In this document: one piece after another, positions 16,938 to 25,025 of the stretch | Layout of the letters: every line of letters starts with the position of its first letter | How positions within the stretch are numbered: the stretch's first letter is position 1 | Source: SIG701 sp045577175 | Lineage (GTDB): Bacteria; Bacillota; Clostridia; Oscillospirales; CAG-272 | DNA length: 64,000 bases | Reading direction: 5' to 3' | NCBI GenBank assembly: GCA_045577175.1 | Contig: JAZNHT010000037.1 | Coordinates: 41,530-105,529, forward strand | Position numbers and translations under genes: made by a program | Notes under the pieces: generated by a model | Databases searched by the model: none | What the model was told of the DNA's origin: nothing | What the model saw: only the letters and a program-made list of their open reading frames with translations

Positions 16938-17900
16938 TTATTTTTTCACGAGATGGCAGGCGAAGCCGCCGATTTCTTCTTTCAGATACACGCTGACGAG
17001 CTTGCCCTTTGCGTCGTATTTCTTTGACTCCTCATCGAAGAGAACGCCCATTCTCGACAGATACGCCGCTGCGCGGTCAACGAAGTTTGTTCCGATTGCA
17101 ATATGACCGTGCGTACCGCGTCCGGGAGACTTCAGGATTTCAAACAGCTTTGCCGCCCAAACGGAGCCGGTGTGCTCCTCGGAAGTAAATCCGAAGAGAT
17201 TGGCAAACGTGTCCGCCGCACTGCGGCTTTCGGTTTCGCTCTCTGTATTGATGCCGAGGTGGTGGAGATCAAACCCGAGCATTTTGACGACAGCCTCACG
17301 GGTGAGTGCCTCGATGGCATTCCAATCCTCCGCGTCAATCAGCGACTCCTTCACCATAAAGCTGCCGCCGCAGGCGATAACCTTATCAAAACGGAGATAC
17401 TCGAGCAGGTTGTCCGCATTGATGCCGCCGGTCGGCATGAAACGGATATTTCCGTACGGTGCGGACATGGCTTTAATCATGCCGATGCCGCCTGCCGCCT
17501 CCGCAGGAAAGAATTTGACCGTATCAAGTCCAAGCTCGATAGCCGCCTCAATATCGGACGGATTGGCGCATCCGGGCAGAATCGGGATGCCGATCTTCTG
17601 ACAGTGACGCACCGTGTTCGGATTCAGACCGGGACTGACGATGAATTTTGCACCGGCAGCCTTGGCGCGATCCGCCTGTTCTGCGTTCAGGACGGTGCCG
17701 GCACCGACAAGCATATCGGGACACGCCTCCGCGATGGCGGCGATTGCTTCCGCGGCGCACGCGGTACGGAAGGTGATCTCAGCCGCAGGAAGACCGCCGC
17801 GGCAAAGAGCCTGCGCAAGCGGAACAGCCTTTTTCGGATCGGTTATCTTTATAACGGGAATAATACCGATTTCGTAAAGCAATTCATTCATGGTCTTCAT
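16938..17900 (-). CDS. KDPG/KHG aldolase fused to a C-terminal VOC (glyoxalase-fold) domain
   Basis: Residues 1-213 form a class I 2-keto-3-deoxy-6-phosphogluconate / 4-hydroxy-2-oxoglutarate aldolase, with the general base Glu in PAAEITFRT (about 40) and the Schiff-base Lys in LDTVKFFPAEAAGG (about 130). KDPG aldolase cleaves its substrate to pyruvate and glyceraldehyde-3-phosphate. Residues from about 213 to 320 look like a VOC domain (HHLGINTES ... GHIAIGTNFVDRA ... EIGGFACHL), absent from ordinary aldolases of about 210 residues. The start at 17900 is chosen because AGAGGG lies 7 bases before it and only 1 base before the upstream ATG. It closes a five-gene minus-strand run. Confidence 0.88.
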   Translation of the reverse strand: MKTMNELLYEIGIIPVIKITDPKKAVPLAQALCRGGLPAAEITFRTACAAEAIAAIAEACPDMLVGAGTVLNAEQADRAKAAGAKFIVSPGLNPNTVRHCQKIGIPILPGCANPSDIEAAIELGLDTVKFFPAEAAGGIGMIKAMSAPYGNIRFMPTGGINADNLLEYLRFDKVIACGGSFMVKESLIDAEDWNAIEALTREAVVKMLGFDLHHLGINTESETESRSAADTFANLFGFTSEEHTGSVWAAKLFEILKSPGRGTHGHIAIGTNFVDRAAAYLSRMGVLFDEESKKYDAKGKLVSVYLKEEIGGFACHLVKK

Positions 17901-17912
17901 GGGCATACCCTC

Positions 17913-19328
17913 TTATTTGCAAAATGCGGAAAATGCTTTGTGCGCGGAATAAACATCCGTTTTGGAAACAACCTCGAACGGAGCGTGCATCGAAAGAACG
18001 GGAACACCGATGTCAACCGTGTCGATGTTTTGGTTGGCAATATATTTTGCAACGGTGCCGCCGCCGCCCTGATCGACCTTGCCGAGCTCACTCGTCTGCC
18101 AGAGCACGCCGTCACGCTCGAACATCTGACGAACCGTGCCGACAAACTCCGCGCTTGCATCGCTTGTGCCGCTCTTGCCGCGTGCGCCGGTGTATTTCGC
18201 CATAGCAACGCCGCAGTTGAGAAGCGAAGAATTGCGCTTCTCGTATACCTCGGGATAGTTCGGATCATATCCGGCACTTACGTCTGCGGAGAGACACATG
18301 GAGTTCGCACGGATCACGTTCGCGTTTCCGCCGAGATTCTTTGCCAGCTCGTCAATCAGATCCACCAGGAGAGAGCATTGCATACCCGTAACGCCGTCAC
18401 TGCCGATTTCTTCTTTATCGGCGAGAACGCACATGAGGGTGTGTGCGCCGCCTGCGTTTTCAATAATAGCGGTGAGTGCCGGATACGCGCATACGCGGTC
18501 GTCGTGTCCGTACGCACCGAGCATCCAGCGGTCAAAGCCGACATCGACCGCATTGGCGGCGGGAACCATGCAAAGCTCCGCGCTCATGAAATCCGTCTCG
18601 GTGATGCCGTACTTATCGTTGAGATATGCCATTACACAGAGCTTTACCTTATCGGAGGCGGGGGTAACGGTTCCGTCCTCCTCCATATACGGACTGCCTG
18701 CGATCAGAATATTCATACCTTCACCGGTAAACGCGGTGCCGAGCGGTTTTGCACTTTGATCCTTGGCGAGATGCGGCAGAAGATCCGTAATGCAGAACAC
18801 GGGATCGCCGGGCAGATCGCCGATGCGCACGTCAATGCTCGTGCCATCCTTCGTGATAACGACGCCGTGGAGTGCCAGCGGCACGGTTGCCCACTGATAC
18901 TTGCGGACGCCGCCGTAATAATGTGTCTTGAAATAGCCGAGACCGTCGCTCTCAAAGAGAGGATGCTGCTTCAGATCAAGACGGGGAGAATCGATGTGTG
19001 CCGCAGAGATACGGACGCCGCTGTTGATGTCCTCCGTGCCGAGCGCCATAACGTACAGGCTCTTTCCGCGGTTGTTATAGTAAACCTTGTCTCCCTTTTG
19101 GAGCTTGTCGCCGATCTTGTATGCACGGAATCCTGCATCCTCCAGCATTTTTACAGAGGCGATGACGGCTTCCCGTTCCGTTTTTCCTTCATCCAGATAT
19201 TTTGCATAACCGATGCAGTACTCCTTTGCGGCAGAAAGCTCCTCTGCACTCCAGAGTTCAAATGCGGATTTTTTCTTATAGAACACTTCCTCCGCGAGAA
19301 GCTGTCCCTTTGTCTTTTCTTCGCTCAT
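17913..19328 (-). CDS. M18 family zinc aminopeptidase
   Basis: This 471-residue cytosolic metallo-aminopeptidase removes N-terminal residues, typically acidic ones in this family. Metal and catalytic motifs are AAHIDSPRLDLKQHPL (about 88), DKEEIGSDGV (about 305), the GTSDASAEF segment (about 390) and the last ligand His in LSMHAPFEVVS (about 447). AAAGGAT precedes the ATG. It lies 12 bases before the aldolase gene and 32 bases after the lytic transglycosylase gene. Substrate preference cannot be read from sequence. Confidence 0.92.
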   Translation of the reverse strand: MSEEKTKGQLLAEEVFYKKKSAFELWSAEELSAAKEYCIGYAKYLDEGKTEREAVIASVKMLEDAGFRAYKIGDKLQKGDKVYYNNRGKSLYVMALGTEDINSGVRISAAHIDSPRLDLKQHPLFESDGLGYFKTHYYGGVRKYQWATVPLALHGVVITKDGTSIDVRIGDLPGDPVFCITDLLPHLAKDQSAKPLGTAFTGEGMNILIAGSPYMEEDGTVTPASDKVKLCVMAYLNDKYGITETDFMSAELCMVPAANAVDVGFDRWMLGAYGHDDRVCAYPALTAIIENAGGAHTLMCVLADKEEIGSDGVTGMQCSLLVDLIDELAKNLGGNANVIRANSMCLSADVSAGYDPNYPEVYEKRNSSLLNCGVAMAKYTGARGKSGTSDASAEFVGTVRQMFERDGVLWQTSELGKVDQGGGGTVAKYIANQNIDTVDIGVPVLSMHAPFEVVSKTDVYSAHKAFSAFCK

Positions 19329-19360
19329 GTGTATATATCCTTTCGTGTTAATATTTGCCG

Positions 19361-19948
19361 TTAATTCGGTGCCGTTCCGTACAGACGCTTATACACGCCG
19401 ATTGCGTCGTTCACGCGCTTTACGTATTTTGCCGTTTCTTTATAGGGAATATTCGTAAGCCTGCCGTCATCATCCGTATACTCGGGCATTTGCAGCCATT
19501 CATCGGCACGGGACATCCCTGCATTGTAGGCGGCAAAAACGGTATCCCACCGATTATAGCGCATGTACAGGTACGAAAGCAGATACGTTCCGTATTCGAT
19601 ATTCGTTTCGGGATCATACAGCATACCGCTGTCCGCCGTGCGTTTCATCAGCATGGAAATCCACGAAAACGTATCCGGTGTGATCTGCATCAGACCGACC
19701 GCCCCTGCAGAGGAAACCGCGTTGCTTATGAAATCGCTTTCGACTTTGATAACGGCATAGATCACATGCTCCGGCACGCCGTACTGATCGGAATATTTGC
19801 TGACGTATTCACTGAAATCGCGCGGATAGCGAGTTCTGTCAACGGCATCCCAGATTGTCTGGTAAAGGTACCCTGCCAAAACGGATGCGGCGAGAATAAT
19901 CAGGATAACGCCGCTCACGCGGGCACTTTTTTTCAGTCTGTCATTCAT
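19361..19948 (-). CDS. Membrane-anchored lytic transglycosylase (SLT family)
   Basis: This 195-residue enzyme would cleave glycan strands to anhydro-muropeptides. A single N-terminal membrane anchor (about 10-30) is followed by a compact SLT domain with catalytic Glu in AVIKVESDF (about 66), GAVGLMQITPDT (about 79-90) and AAYNAGMSRADEWL (about 140). It resembles the YjbJ/YqgA-type transglycosylases of clostridia. The start at 19948 has GGAG 8 bases upstream and overlaps the coaE stop codon by 8 bases, indicating coupled translation. Confidence 0.9.
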   Translation of the reverse strand: MNDRLKKSARVSGVILIILAASVLAGYLYQTIWDAVDRTRYPRDFSEYVSKYSDQYGVPEHVIYAVIKVESDFISNAVSSAGAVGLMQITPDTFSWISMLMKRTADSGMLYDPETNIEYGTYLLSYLYMRYNRWDTVFAAYNAGMSRADEWLQMPEYTDDDGRLTNIPYKETAKYVKRVNDAIGVYKRLYGTAPN

Positions 19949-20597
19949 CTGCACTCTCCCGGATTCCGAAGCGTTCAAAAATTGCACGAACAGTATCACC
20001 GATTTGCAAATCCAAAGTCTCGCAGTGATCGCCGTTCTCTATCACATAATCACAGCGGCGAATAAGCTCCTCTGCGGAAATCTGTGACGCAAGACGTCGG
20101 TGTGCTTGTGCTTCGGTAATGCCATCACGCTTCATGATGCGCGCCACGGACACCTCCTCGGGCGCAACGATGCAGAGTGTGCAGTCGCAGTGCGCATGAA
20201 ATCCGCTTTCAAAGAGAACGGGGGCATCGACAATCACGGCGGGCGCGCCGTTTGCCGAGAGCTCCTCGGCAACACGTACCGTTTCGCGCAGGATGTGCGC
20301 GTGGGTGATACGGTTGAGCTTCGCAAGCGCATCGGATGCGCCGTCAGCGAAAACAATATCGGCAAGAGCGCGGCGGTTGAGTGAGTGATCCGGATTTGCA
20401 ATTTCCGCACCGAACGCACCGACCAGCTCACGCATACATGGCGAATACTGCGCGGCAGGCGCGGTCATCGTGCGGTAGACAGCATCCGTATCAATCGACG
20501 GGATGCCGTGTGCGGCAAATTTTTTTGCAACATATCCCTTGCCGCTTCCGCTTCTGCCGCAAAGACCGATCAGCGGAACGTGATTTCTTGCTTTCAT
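19941..20597 (-). CDS. coaE: Dephospho-CoA kinase
   Basis: This 218-residue P-loop kinase performs the last step of coenzyme A synthesis by phosphorylating the 3'-hydroxyl of dephospho-CoA. The P-loop is GLCGRSGSGKGYVAKKF (about 12-28), followed by IPSIDTDAVYR with the substrate-site Asp pair, and FESGFHAHCD at about 130. It lies 9 bases after the deacetylase-like gene and overlaps the transglycosylase gene. Confidence 0.93.
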   Translation of the reverse strand: MKARNHVPLIGLCGRSGSGKGYVAKKFAAHGIPSIDTDAVYRTMTAPAAQYSPCMRELVGAFGAEIANPDHSLNRRALADIVFADGASDALAKLNRITHAHILRETVRVAEELSANGAPAVIVDAPVLFESGFHAHCDCTLCIVAPEEVSVARIMKRDGITEAQAHRRLASQISAEELIRRCDYVIENGDHCETLDLQIGDTVRAIFERFGIRESADE

Positions 20598-20606
20598 ACA
20601 GTCAGC

Positions 20607-21545
20607 TTACTCCTGCTTTGCAAACGCTTCGGCGAATACGAATGAATACCCTGCTCCGGAGAGAATCTCTCCCATTTTGAAAATCTTCTCAGCGTAATCG
20701 GGCTGGTAATTGAAGTAATGGTTGTAGAAATACTGCTCATGAATACACACACCGATATATTCCTTGCCGATATACGGAGAGAACACGTCATCAATTTCTG
20801 CAAGAGAAAGCGCGTTCAGCGTGAACAGCGGAAGATGGAACTTCTTGAACAGCATACCGGTATCTTCATCGAGAATTGCATCCATGGTTGAAATCGTTTT
20901 TTCAAGCTGTTCGGGAGAAAAATGATTGTACGAGCAGACCGAGCAGTTGATCGAAGCGAGCTTACCGCCGCGCTCGTACATACGTGTATCGGGCGAACGG
21001 TTTTCAAGCAGGCGTGCTTCGTGCGCCGCGGAAAGGAAGCCGGGCGCATAGTCAATAGCCTTGCCTGCGGATACATCCATAACGCGCACACCGCAGTCGT
21101 AAAGCGCACGGACGCCCTCCTTGCTCATCGCATTCCAGTGTGGGCACATGCCGTATGTAAAGGATTCCTCGCCTGCAAAGCGAACAACCTCGCGATAGGT
21201 ATCGTCAAAGAGCTGTTTCATCTCGGCGTAGCTGACGTTCGGATGCGGATAATCGGGAAATTCGCTCTCGGCGTGGATGCCGAACTTCAGCCAATCGGAG
21301 GCGGCGCGAAATTCTTCCTTGTAGGCGTCGGTCATCTCCGATAAAGAAAAATCGTGCGCATAGTTTTCACGGTTGGTTCTGTAAAACAGATTGAGCTGTG
21401 TTTTTACGCCGTACCGCTCGTATGCCGTTTTCAGCATAGCCATATACGGATCGTCAAACAGAGATAAAGGACGGCGGCGAGTGATTTCGTGAAGTGTCCA
21501 GATAACATCGTCAATCAGAAAATGGGATTTTGGTGATACAGCCAT
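20607..21545 (-). CDS. Polysaccharide-deacetylase-like beta/alpha-barrel protein, function unassigned
   Basis: This 312-residue protein begins with HFLIDDVIWTLHEITRRR, which places an Asp pair in a first beta strand as in polysaccharide-deacetylase-fold proteins. Later conserved-looking pieces are FGIHAESEFPDYPH, YGMCPHWNAMSKEGVRAL and GVCIHEQYFYNHYFNYQPDY. His residues in FGIHAE and CIHEQ could be metal ligands, but the canonical NodB HxxxH motif is not obvious. There is no signal peptide, so action on cytosolic sugars is likelier. The start at 21545 has GGAGG 6 bases upstream. Its own promoter drives the following coaE run. Confidence 0.6.
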   Translation of the reverse strand: MAVSPKSHFLIDDVIWTLHEITRRRPLSLFDDPYMAMLKTAYERYGVKTQLNLFYRTNRENYAHDFSLSEMTDAYKEEFRAASDWLKFGIHAESEFPDYPHPNVSYAEMKQLFDDTYREVVRFAGEESFTYGMCPHWNAMSKEGVRALYDCGVRVMDVSAGKAIDYAPGFLSAAHEARLLENRSPDTRMYERGGKLASINCSVCSYNHFSPEQLEKTISTMDAILDEDTGMLFKKFHLPLFTLNALSLAEIDDVFSPYIGKEYIGVCIHEQYFYNHYFNYQPDYAEKIFKMGEILSGAGYSFVFAEAFAKQE

Positions 21546-21611
21546 AGATAACCTCCAAAGAATTGATAGAGATGAGAGAGACTGCGCAAACCCTGCACAA
21601 ATCCACCGTAT

Positions 21612-21640
21612 ATTATACCACAAGCTCTCAGCTTTTGCAA
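21612..21640 (-). promoter_or_regulatory. sigma-A promoter of the deacetylase-like/coaE operon
   Basis: On the minus strand: TTGCAA (21640-21635), 17 bases, TATAAT (21617-21612), preceded by TGG (extended -10). It excludes the longer in-frame start at 21623. Confidence 0.8.
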
Positions 21641-21665
21641 TACCTCCCTATATTTTATTGTAAAA

Positions 21666-22502
21666 TCATTCTTCGGTCCGAATAAAAAAATACACAATTC
21701 CGCCTGTGTCCATGCGCACTCCGATTACAACAGATCCGCCGTTGCAGTCAAGGCAGACACGGCACATACACTGCGCACAGCGACTCGATGAAAGAGTGAG
21801 AGAGTCAAGCTCTGTCTTCCCTGCCGCATACGTCGTGGCGATGCGGATGCACTCTTCCTCCGTCAGTCGAATTTCATGCGGTACGGCCGCAATCGCATAG
21901 GCGGACACGCGGTTCGATGCACCGTCAAACAGCACAGTGACATTCCGGCAGTATGCACAGTGCCCATCGGCGGAGAAGATATTGCGTACACCGATAAATT
22001 CCGCCGCAAGCTCCGTATAATCTTTTGCCTCCCCGACCGGCTCTGCCATTGTCTGCGGTGACTGAACGCGTGCGCTCGCGCGCGAAAGCGTGCCTGCCGT
22101 ATCTGCCGACTCACGGAGAGAGCTGACGAACGCAGAGGCGGAAAAACGGTTCTCGACGATCATTGCTTCGACCTCTGTACAGAAAGTGAAAAATCGGGCA
22201 TCCCGCGCACCGATCACTTCCGTGAAGAGACGTGCATCCGCATCACGCAGAAAATCACTCGCGTGTGTTGCCGCGAGCGCGGCGGATACTTCGGCAGAAA
22301 CCGCGTCGGAAGCATCTTTGAGCGCGAGCATTTCCGCCGCGGCAAGGGATGCTGCACGCTCCCGACGGATATTTCGGGCGTATATGCCGCCTATGCCGGA
22401 CGCAATCAGCGCGGCAAAGCACGTGAGAAACGCAATACCGAGAAGCAGTATTGCGTGACGGGTTCGCTCGGGCTCTTCTTTTATGAATCGAATGAGTCGC
22501 AT
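21666..22502 (-). CDS. YpeB/PepSY-like membrane protein with an extracytoplasmic cysteine cluster
   Basis: This 278-residue protein has one transmembrane segment (about 17-40), a long Ala-rich helical region, and a C-terminal portion resembling a PepSY/YpeB unit (LTEEECIRIATTYAAG ... VVIGVRMDTGGIVYFF). YpeB in Bacillus is about 450 residues and stabilises the cortex hydrolase SleB; the match here is only in layout, so the name is tentative. Seven Cys fall in CAYC and in CAQCMCRVCLDC, unusual for a domain expected outside the membrane. The start at 22502 has AAAGGAGAG upstream. Confidence 0.5.
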   Translation of the reverse strand: MRLIRFIKEEPERTRHAILLLGIAFLTCFAALIASGIGGIYARNIRRERAASLAAAEMLALKDASDAVSAEVSAALAATHASDFLRDADARLFTEVIGARDARFFTFCTEVEAMIVENRFSASAFVSSLRESADTAGTLSRASARVQSPQTMAEPVGEAKDYTELAAEFIGVRNIFSADGHCAYCRNVTVLFDGASNRVSAYAIAAVPHEIRLTEEECIRIATTYAAGKTELDSLTLSSSRCAQCMCRVCLDCNGGSVVIGVRMDTGGIVYFFIRTEE

Positions 22503-22564
22503 GTTGCTCTCCTTTCGGGTGTTTGTGTTTAGGATACCCAGTTTTGAAAAAATCATAAATTCAT

Positions 22565-22593
22565 TTGACATTCGGTATGAATTTTGTTATAAT
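22565..22593 (+). promoter_or_regulatory. Consensus sigma-A promoter of holB
   Basis: TTGACA (22565-22570), 17 bases, TATAAT (22588-22593). It lies inside the open frame that continues upstream of holB, which proves that the upstream in-frame ATGs are not used. Confidence 0.92.
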
Positions 22594-22641
22594 ATTTATG
22601 TATGTACAGTCGGCATACAGACTTCTGATGAGAGAGGGTGC

Positions 22642-23679
22642 TTGACAATTTCGAAATCCGTATTTCCCACACTGATTTCCAACGAACACCTTCGTTCTGT
22701 CATCGGCGGCGATCTTCTTGCCGGACGTCTCGGGCACGCATATATTCTGGAAGGACCGGTCGGCAGCGGAAAACACACATTCGCACGTCTGGTTGCTGCT
22801 TCCCTTTCCTGCGAAAGCCGTGCCGATGCACGGTATCCGCTTCCGTGCGGAGAGTGTCTTTCCTGCCGAAAAATCCGTGACGGATTTTCGCCCGATGTGA
22901 TTTATATCAAACGGGAGGAGGATCGCGCATCGATCGGTGTGGATGCCGTGCGTAAGGTGCGGGAAAGTCTTTGGATCGCACCGAACGAAAACGAGGCAAA
23001 GGTGTATATCATCGAAGACGCGGACACAATGACTGTTCCGGCACAGAATGCCTTTTTGCTGTCCCTCGAGGAGCCGCCTCCGTATGCGCGCTTCTTTCTG
23101 CTGACGGAGAATGCCTCTGCTCTGCTGGAAACAATCCGCAGCCGTGCACCGATACTCCGTATGCAGATTTTTGACAATGAAGCTCTGAGCGATATTCTGA
23201 TAAAGGATCCGCGACTGAATACACTTGCGAGATCGCAAGGCGATTTTTTCCACAGGGCTGTATCCGCTTCGGGCGGTGCCGTCGGGCGGGCACGTCAGCT
23301 TCTTGATTCCGCATCCGCTGAGGGTGAAGCGTTGCTTTCTCTTCGTGCAGATGCCGCAAAAATCACATCGATGCTCTTTTCGGCAGACCCAACGGAAAGT
23401 GCGCAGATTCTCCTCGCGCTGTCGAAGGACAGGGCCGAATCTGTAAAACTGCTTGAGCACGTACTGGTCGCGCTCCGCGACCTTGCTGCCCTGAAGAAAA
23501 ATCCCGCACTGCCGCCACTCTTCTTTCCGACTGCCGCTGAATGCCGCGCGGTCGGCGATAAAATTCCGCTTACACGTATTCTCGCAGCCTATGACGATGT
23601 ACTCACGGCGCGGGAGCAAATTCTTGCCAATGCGTCCGTACAGACTGTGTTTGTCGGACTTCTCATGAATAAACACTAA
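22642..23679 (+). CDS. holB: DNA polymerase III delta-prime subunit (clamp loader)
   Basis: This 345-residue AAA+ subunit of the clamp loader loads the sliding clamp. It has the P-loop GPVGSGKHTF (about 36), a zinc-module remnant (CESRADARYPLPCGECLSC, about 50-70), the IIEDADTMTVPAQNAFL Walker B region and the SRAP sensor-1 motif (RSRAPIL). The frame is open back to 22483, but the promoter ends at 22593. I therefore place the start at TTG 22642, preceded by AGAGAGGG. The arrangement holB-ricT matches the Bacillus order. Confidence 0.88.
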   Translation: MTISKSVFPTLISNEHLRSVIGGDLLAGRLGHAYILEGPVGSGKHTFARLVAASLSCESRADARYPLPCGECLSCRKIRDGFSPDVIYIKREEDRASIGVDAVRKVRESLWIAPNENEAKVYIIEDADTMTVPAQNAFLLSLEEPPPYARFFLLTENASALLETIRSRAPILRMQIFDNEALSDILIKDPRLNTLARSQGDFFHRAVSASGGAVGRARQLLDSASAEGEALLSLRADAAKITSMLFSADPTESAQILLALSKDRAESVKLLEHVLVALRDLAALKKNPALPPLFFPTAAECRAVGDKIPLTRILAAYDDVLTAREQILANASVQTVFVGLLMNKH

Positions 23680-23721
23680 TCCCAATACTGCTGAAAGGAA
23701 CGATTTTTATCGTATATAATT

Positions 23722-24624
23722 ATGGCTCAGGATAACAGAATGCACCGGAATTTCGGTGCCCCCGAAACAACCGAGGTCGTCGGTGTCCGCTTCCGTGACA
23801 CAGGCAAGGTTTACTATTTCGCCCCCGGCAATCTTACGATCAAAGAAGACACCCCCGTTATCGTCGAAACATCGCGCGGCACGGAGTACGGCATTGCGAC
23901 AATCGGAAACAAAACGGTTTCAACTTCGGAAATCGTACCGCCTCTGCGTCCTGTTCTTCGTATTGCGACACAGAACGACGTGGAAAGACACGAGGCGAAC
24001 ATTGCCCTTGAAAAAAATGCGTTTGACATCTGTCTCGAAAAAATTCGCGAGCATAAACTGGAAATGAAGCTGATCGATGCGGAATATACATTCGACAACA
24101 ACAAGCTGATCTTCTATTTCTCTGCCGAGGGGCGCGTCGATTTCCGCGAGCTTGTCAAAAATCTCGCATCCGTATTCCGCACCCGTATCGAGCTTCGTCA
24201 GATCGGTATCCGTGATGAGGCAAAAATGATGGGCGGTATCGGCATCTGCGGACGTCCGTTCTGCTGTTCAACCTTCCTCACGGATTTTGCACAGGTTTCC
24301 ATCAAAATGGCGAAGGAGCAGAATCTCTCGCTCAACTCTGCGAAAATCTCCGGCACGTGCGGTCGTCTCATGTGCTGTTTGAATTACGAGTATCAGACTT
24401 ATGAGGAAGAACTTCGACTCACGCCGCCGGTCGGCAGCCGCGTGAAAACAGAAGACGGCACGGGCAACGTGACAGAAATCTCGCCGATGACCGGAATGAT
24501 TAAGGTTGGACTGACGGATAAGCAAGGGAATACAGTCATCCGTTCCTTCCACCGCGACAAGGTGACAGTGCTGAAGCTGCCTGAGCGTGGGCACGCAAAA
24601 GGACAGAAGCAGTCTGCCGAATGA
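23722..24624 (+). CDS. ricT: RicT/YaaT (PSP1 domain) protein
   Basis: This 300-residue PSP1-domain protein is a homologue of RicT (YaaT), part of the Fe-S-carrying RicA-RicF-RicT complex that in Bacillus supports RNase Y-dependent mRNA maturation and sporulation. The PSP1 core (FRDTGKVYYFAPGNL ... RIELRQIGIRDEAKMMGGIG) is followed by paired Cys motifs CGRPFCC and CGRLMCC. An alternative ATG at 23740 has AGGA 7 bases upstream and may be the real start, since the first ATG lacks a Shine-Dalgarno. Position after holB is conserved. Confidence 0.92.
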   Translation: MAQDNRMHRNFGAPETTEVVGVRFRDTGKVYYFAPGNLTIKEDTPVIVETSRGTEYGIATIGNKTVSTSEIVPPLRPVLRIATQNDVERHEANIALEKNAFDICLEKIREHKLEMKLIDAEYTFDNNKLIFYFSAEGRVDFRELVKNLASVFRTRIELRQIGIRDEAKMMGGIGICGRPFCCSTFLTDFAQVSIKMAKEQNLSLNSAKISGTCGRLMCCLNYEYQTYEEELRLTPPVGSRVKTEDGTGNVTEISPMTGMIKVGLTDKQGNTVIRSFHRDKVTVLKLPERGHAKGQKQSAE

Positions 24625-24718
24625 TGCTCGCAAGGAACTTTTCCGGCGTAATCGGTGTCCGATTCCGTATTTTCTAATAATTTTCTGCGTTTCTTTGCAA
24701 CAAATTTTCGAAAAACGA

Positions 24719-24746
24719 TTGCAATTTCATTTTTTTGTGCTACAAT
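24719..24746 (+). promoter_or_regulatory. Promoter of the ferredoxin gene
   Basis: TTGCAA (24719-24724), 16 bases, TACAAT (24741-24746), then GGAGG at 24765 and the ATG at 24778. The gene therefore has its own transcript inside the holB-metG block. Confidence 0.75.
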
Positions 24747-24777
24747 AGTATCAAATACAAAATCGGAGGTATTAACA

Positions 24778-24951
24778 ATGGCTTACAAGATTTCTGCTGA
24801 CGATTGCATCGGCTGCGGCGCATGCGCAAGCGAGTGCCCGGTTGAGTGCATCACCGAAAAAGACGGAAAGTACGTAATCAACGCAGACGAGTGTCTTGAC
24901 TGCGGTGCTTGCGCAGGCACCTGCCCTGTTGGTGCAGCAGCTGCTGAATAA
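24778..24951 (+). CDS. 2[4Fe-4S] ferredoxin
   Basis: This 57-residue clostridial-type ferredoxin is a soluble low-potential electron carrier. Two CxxCxxCxxxCP motifs are present (CIGCGACASECP at about 11-22 and CLDCGACAGTCP at about 40-51), giving two cubane clusters. The ATG at 24778 has GGAGG 8 bases upstream; a longer in-frame ATG at 24655 is upstream of the promoter and is not used. It is flanked by its own promoter and terminator, and it interrupts the conserved ricT-to-trmN6 order. Confidence 0.95.
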   Translation: MAYKISADDCIGCGACASECPVECITEKDGKYVINADECLDCGACAGTCPVGAAAAE

Positions 24952-24971
24952 TCCCGTATTTTTCTACATAC

Positions 24972-24997
24972 AAAAGCGCGCCTCGTGCGCGTTTTTT
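24972..24997 (+). terminator. Terminator of the ferredoxin gene
   Basis: AAAAGCGCGC, loop CTCGT, GCGCG and six T residues (one G-T wobble in the stem). Confidence 0.85.
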
Positions 24998-25025
24998 GTT
25001 GTTCATTTCATAAAGGCGGTGCTAC

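Noticed and set aside
17103..19364. 753-codon plus-strand frame opposite the M18 peptidase and aldolase
   Set aside because: Both minus-strand genes carry complete active-site motifs and good start signals.
24655..24777. N-terminal extension of the ferredoxin from an upstream in-frame ATG
   Set aside because: The promoter (24719-24746) lies inside that extension, and the ATG at 24778 has a strong Shine-Dalgarno.
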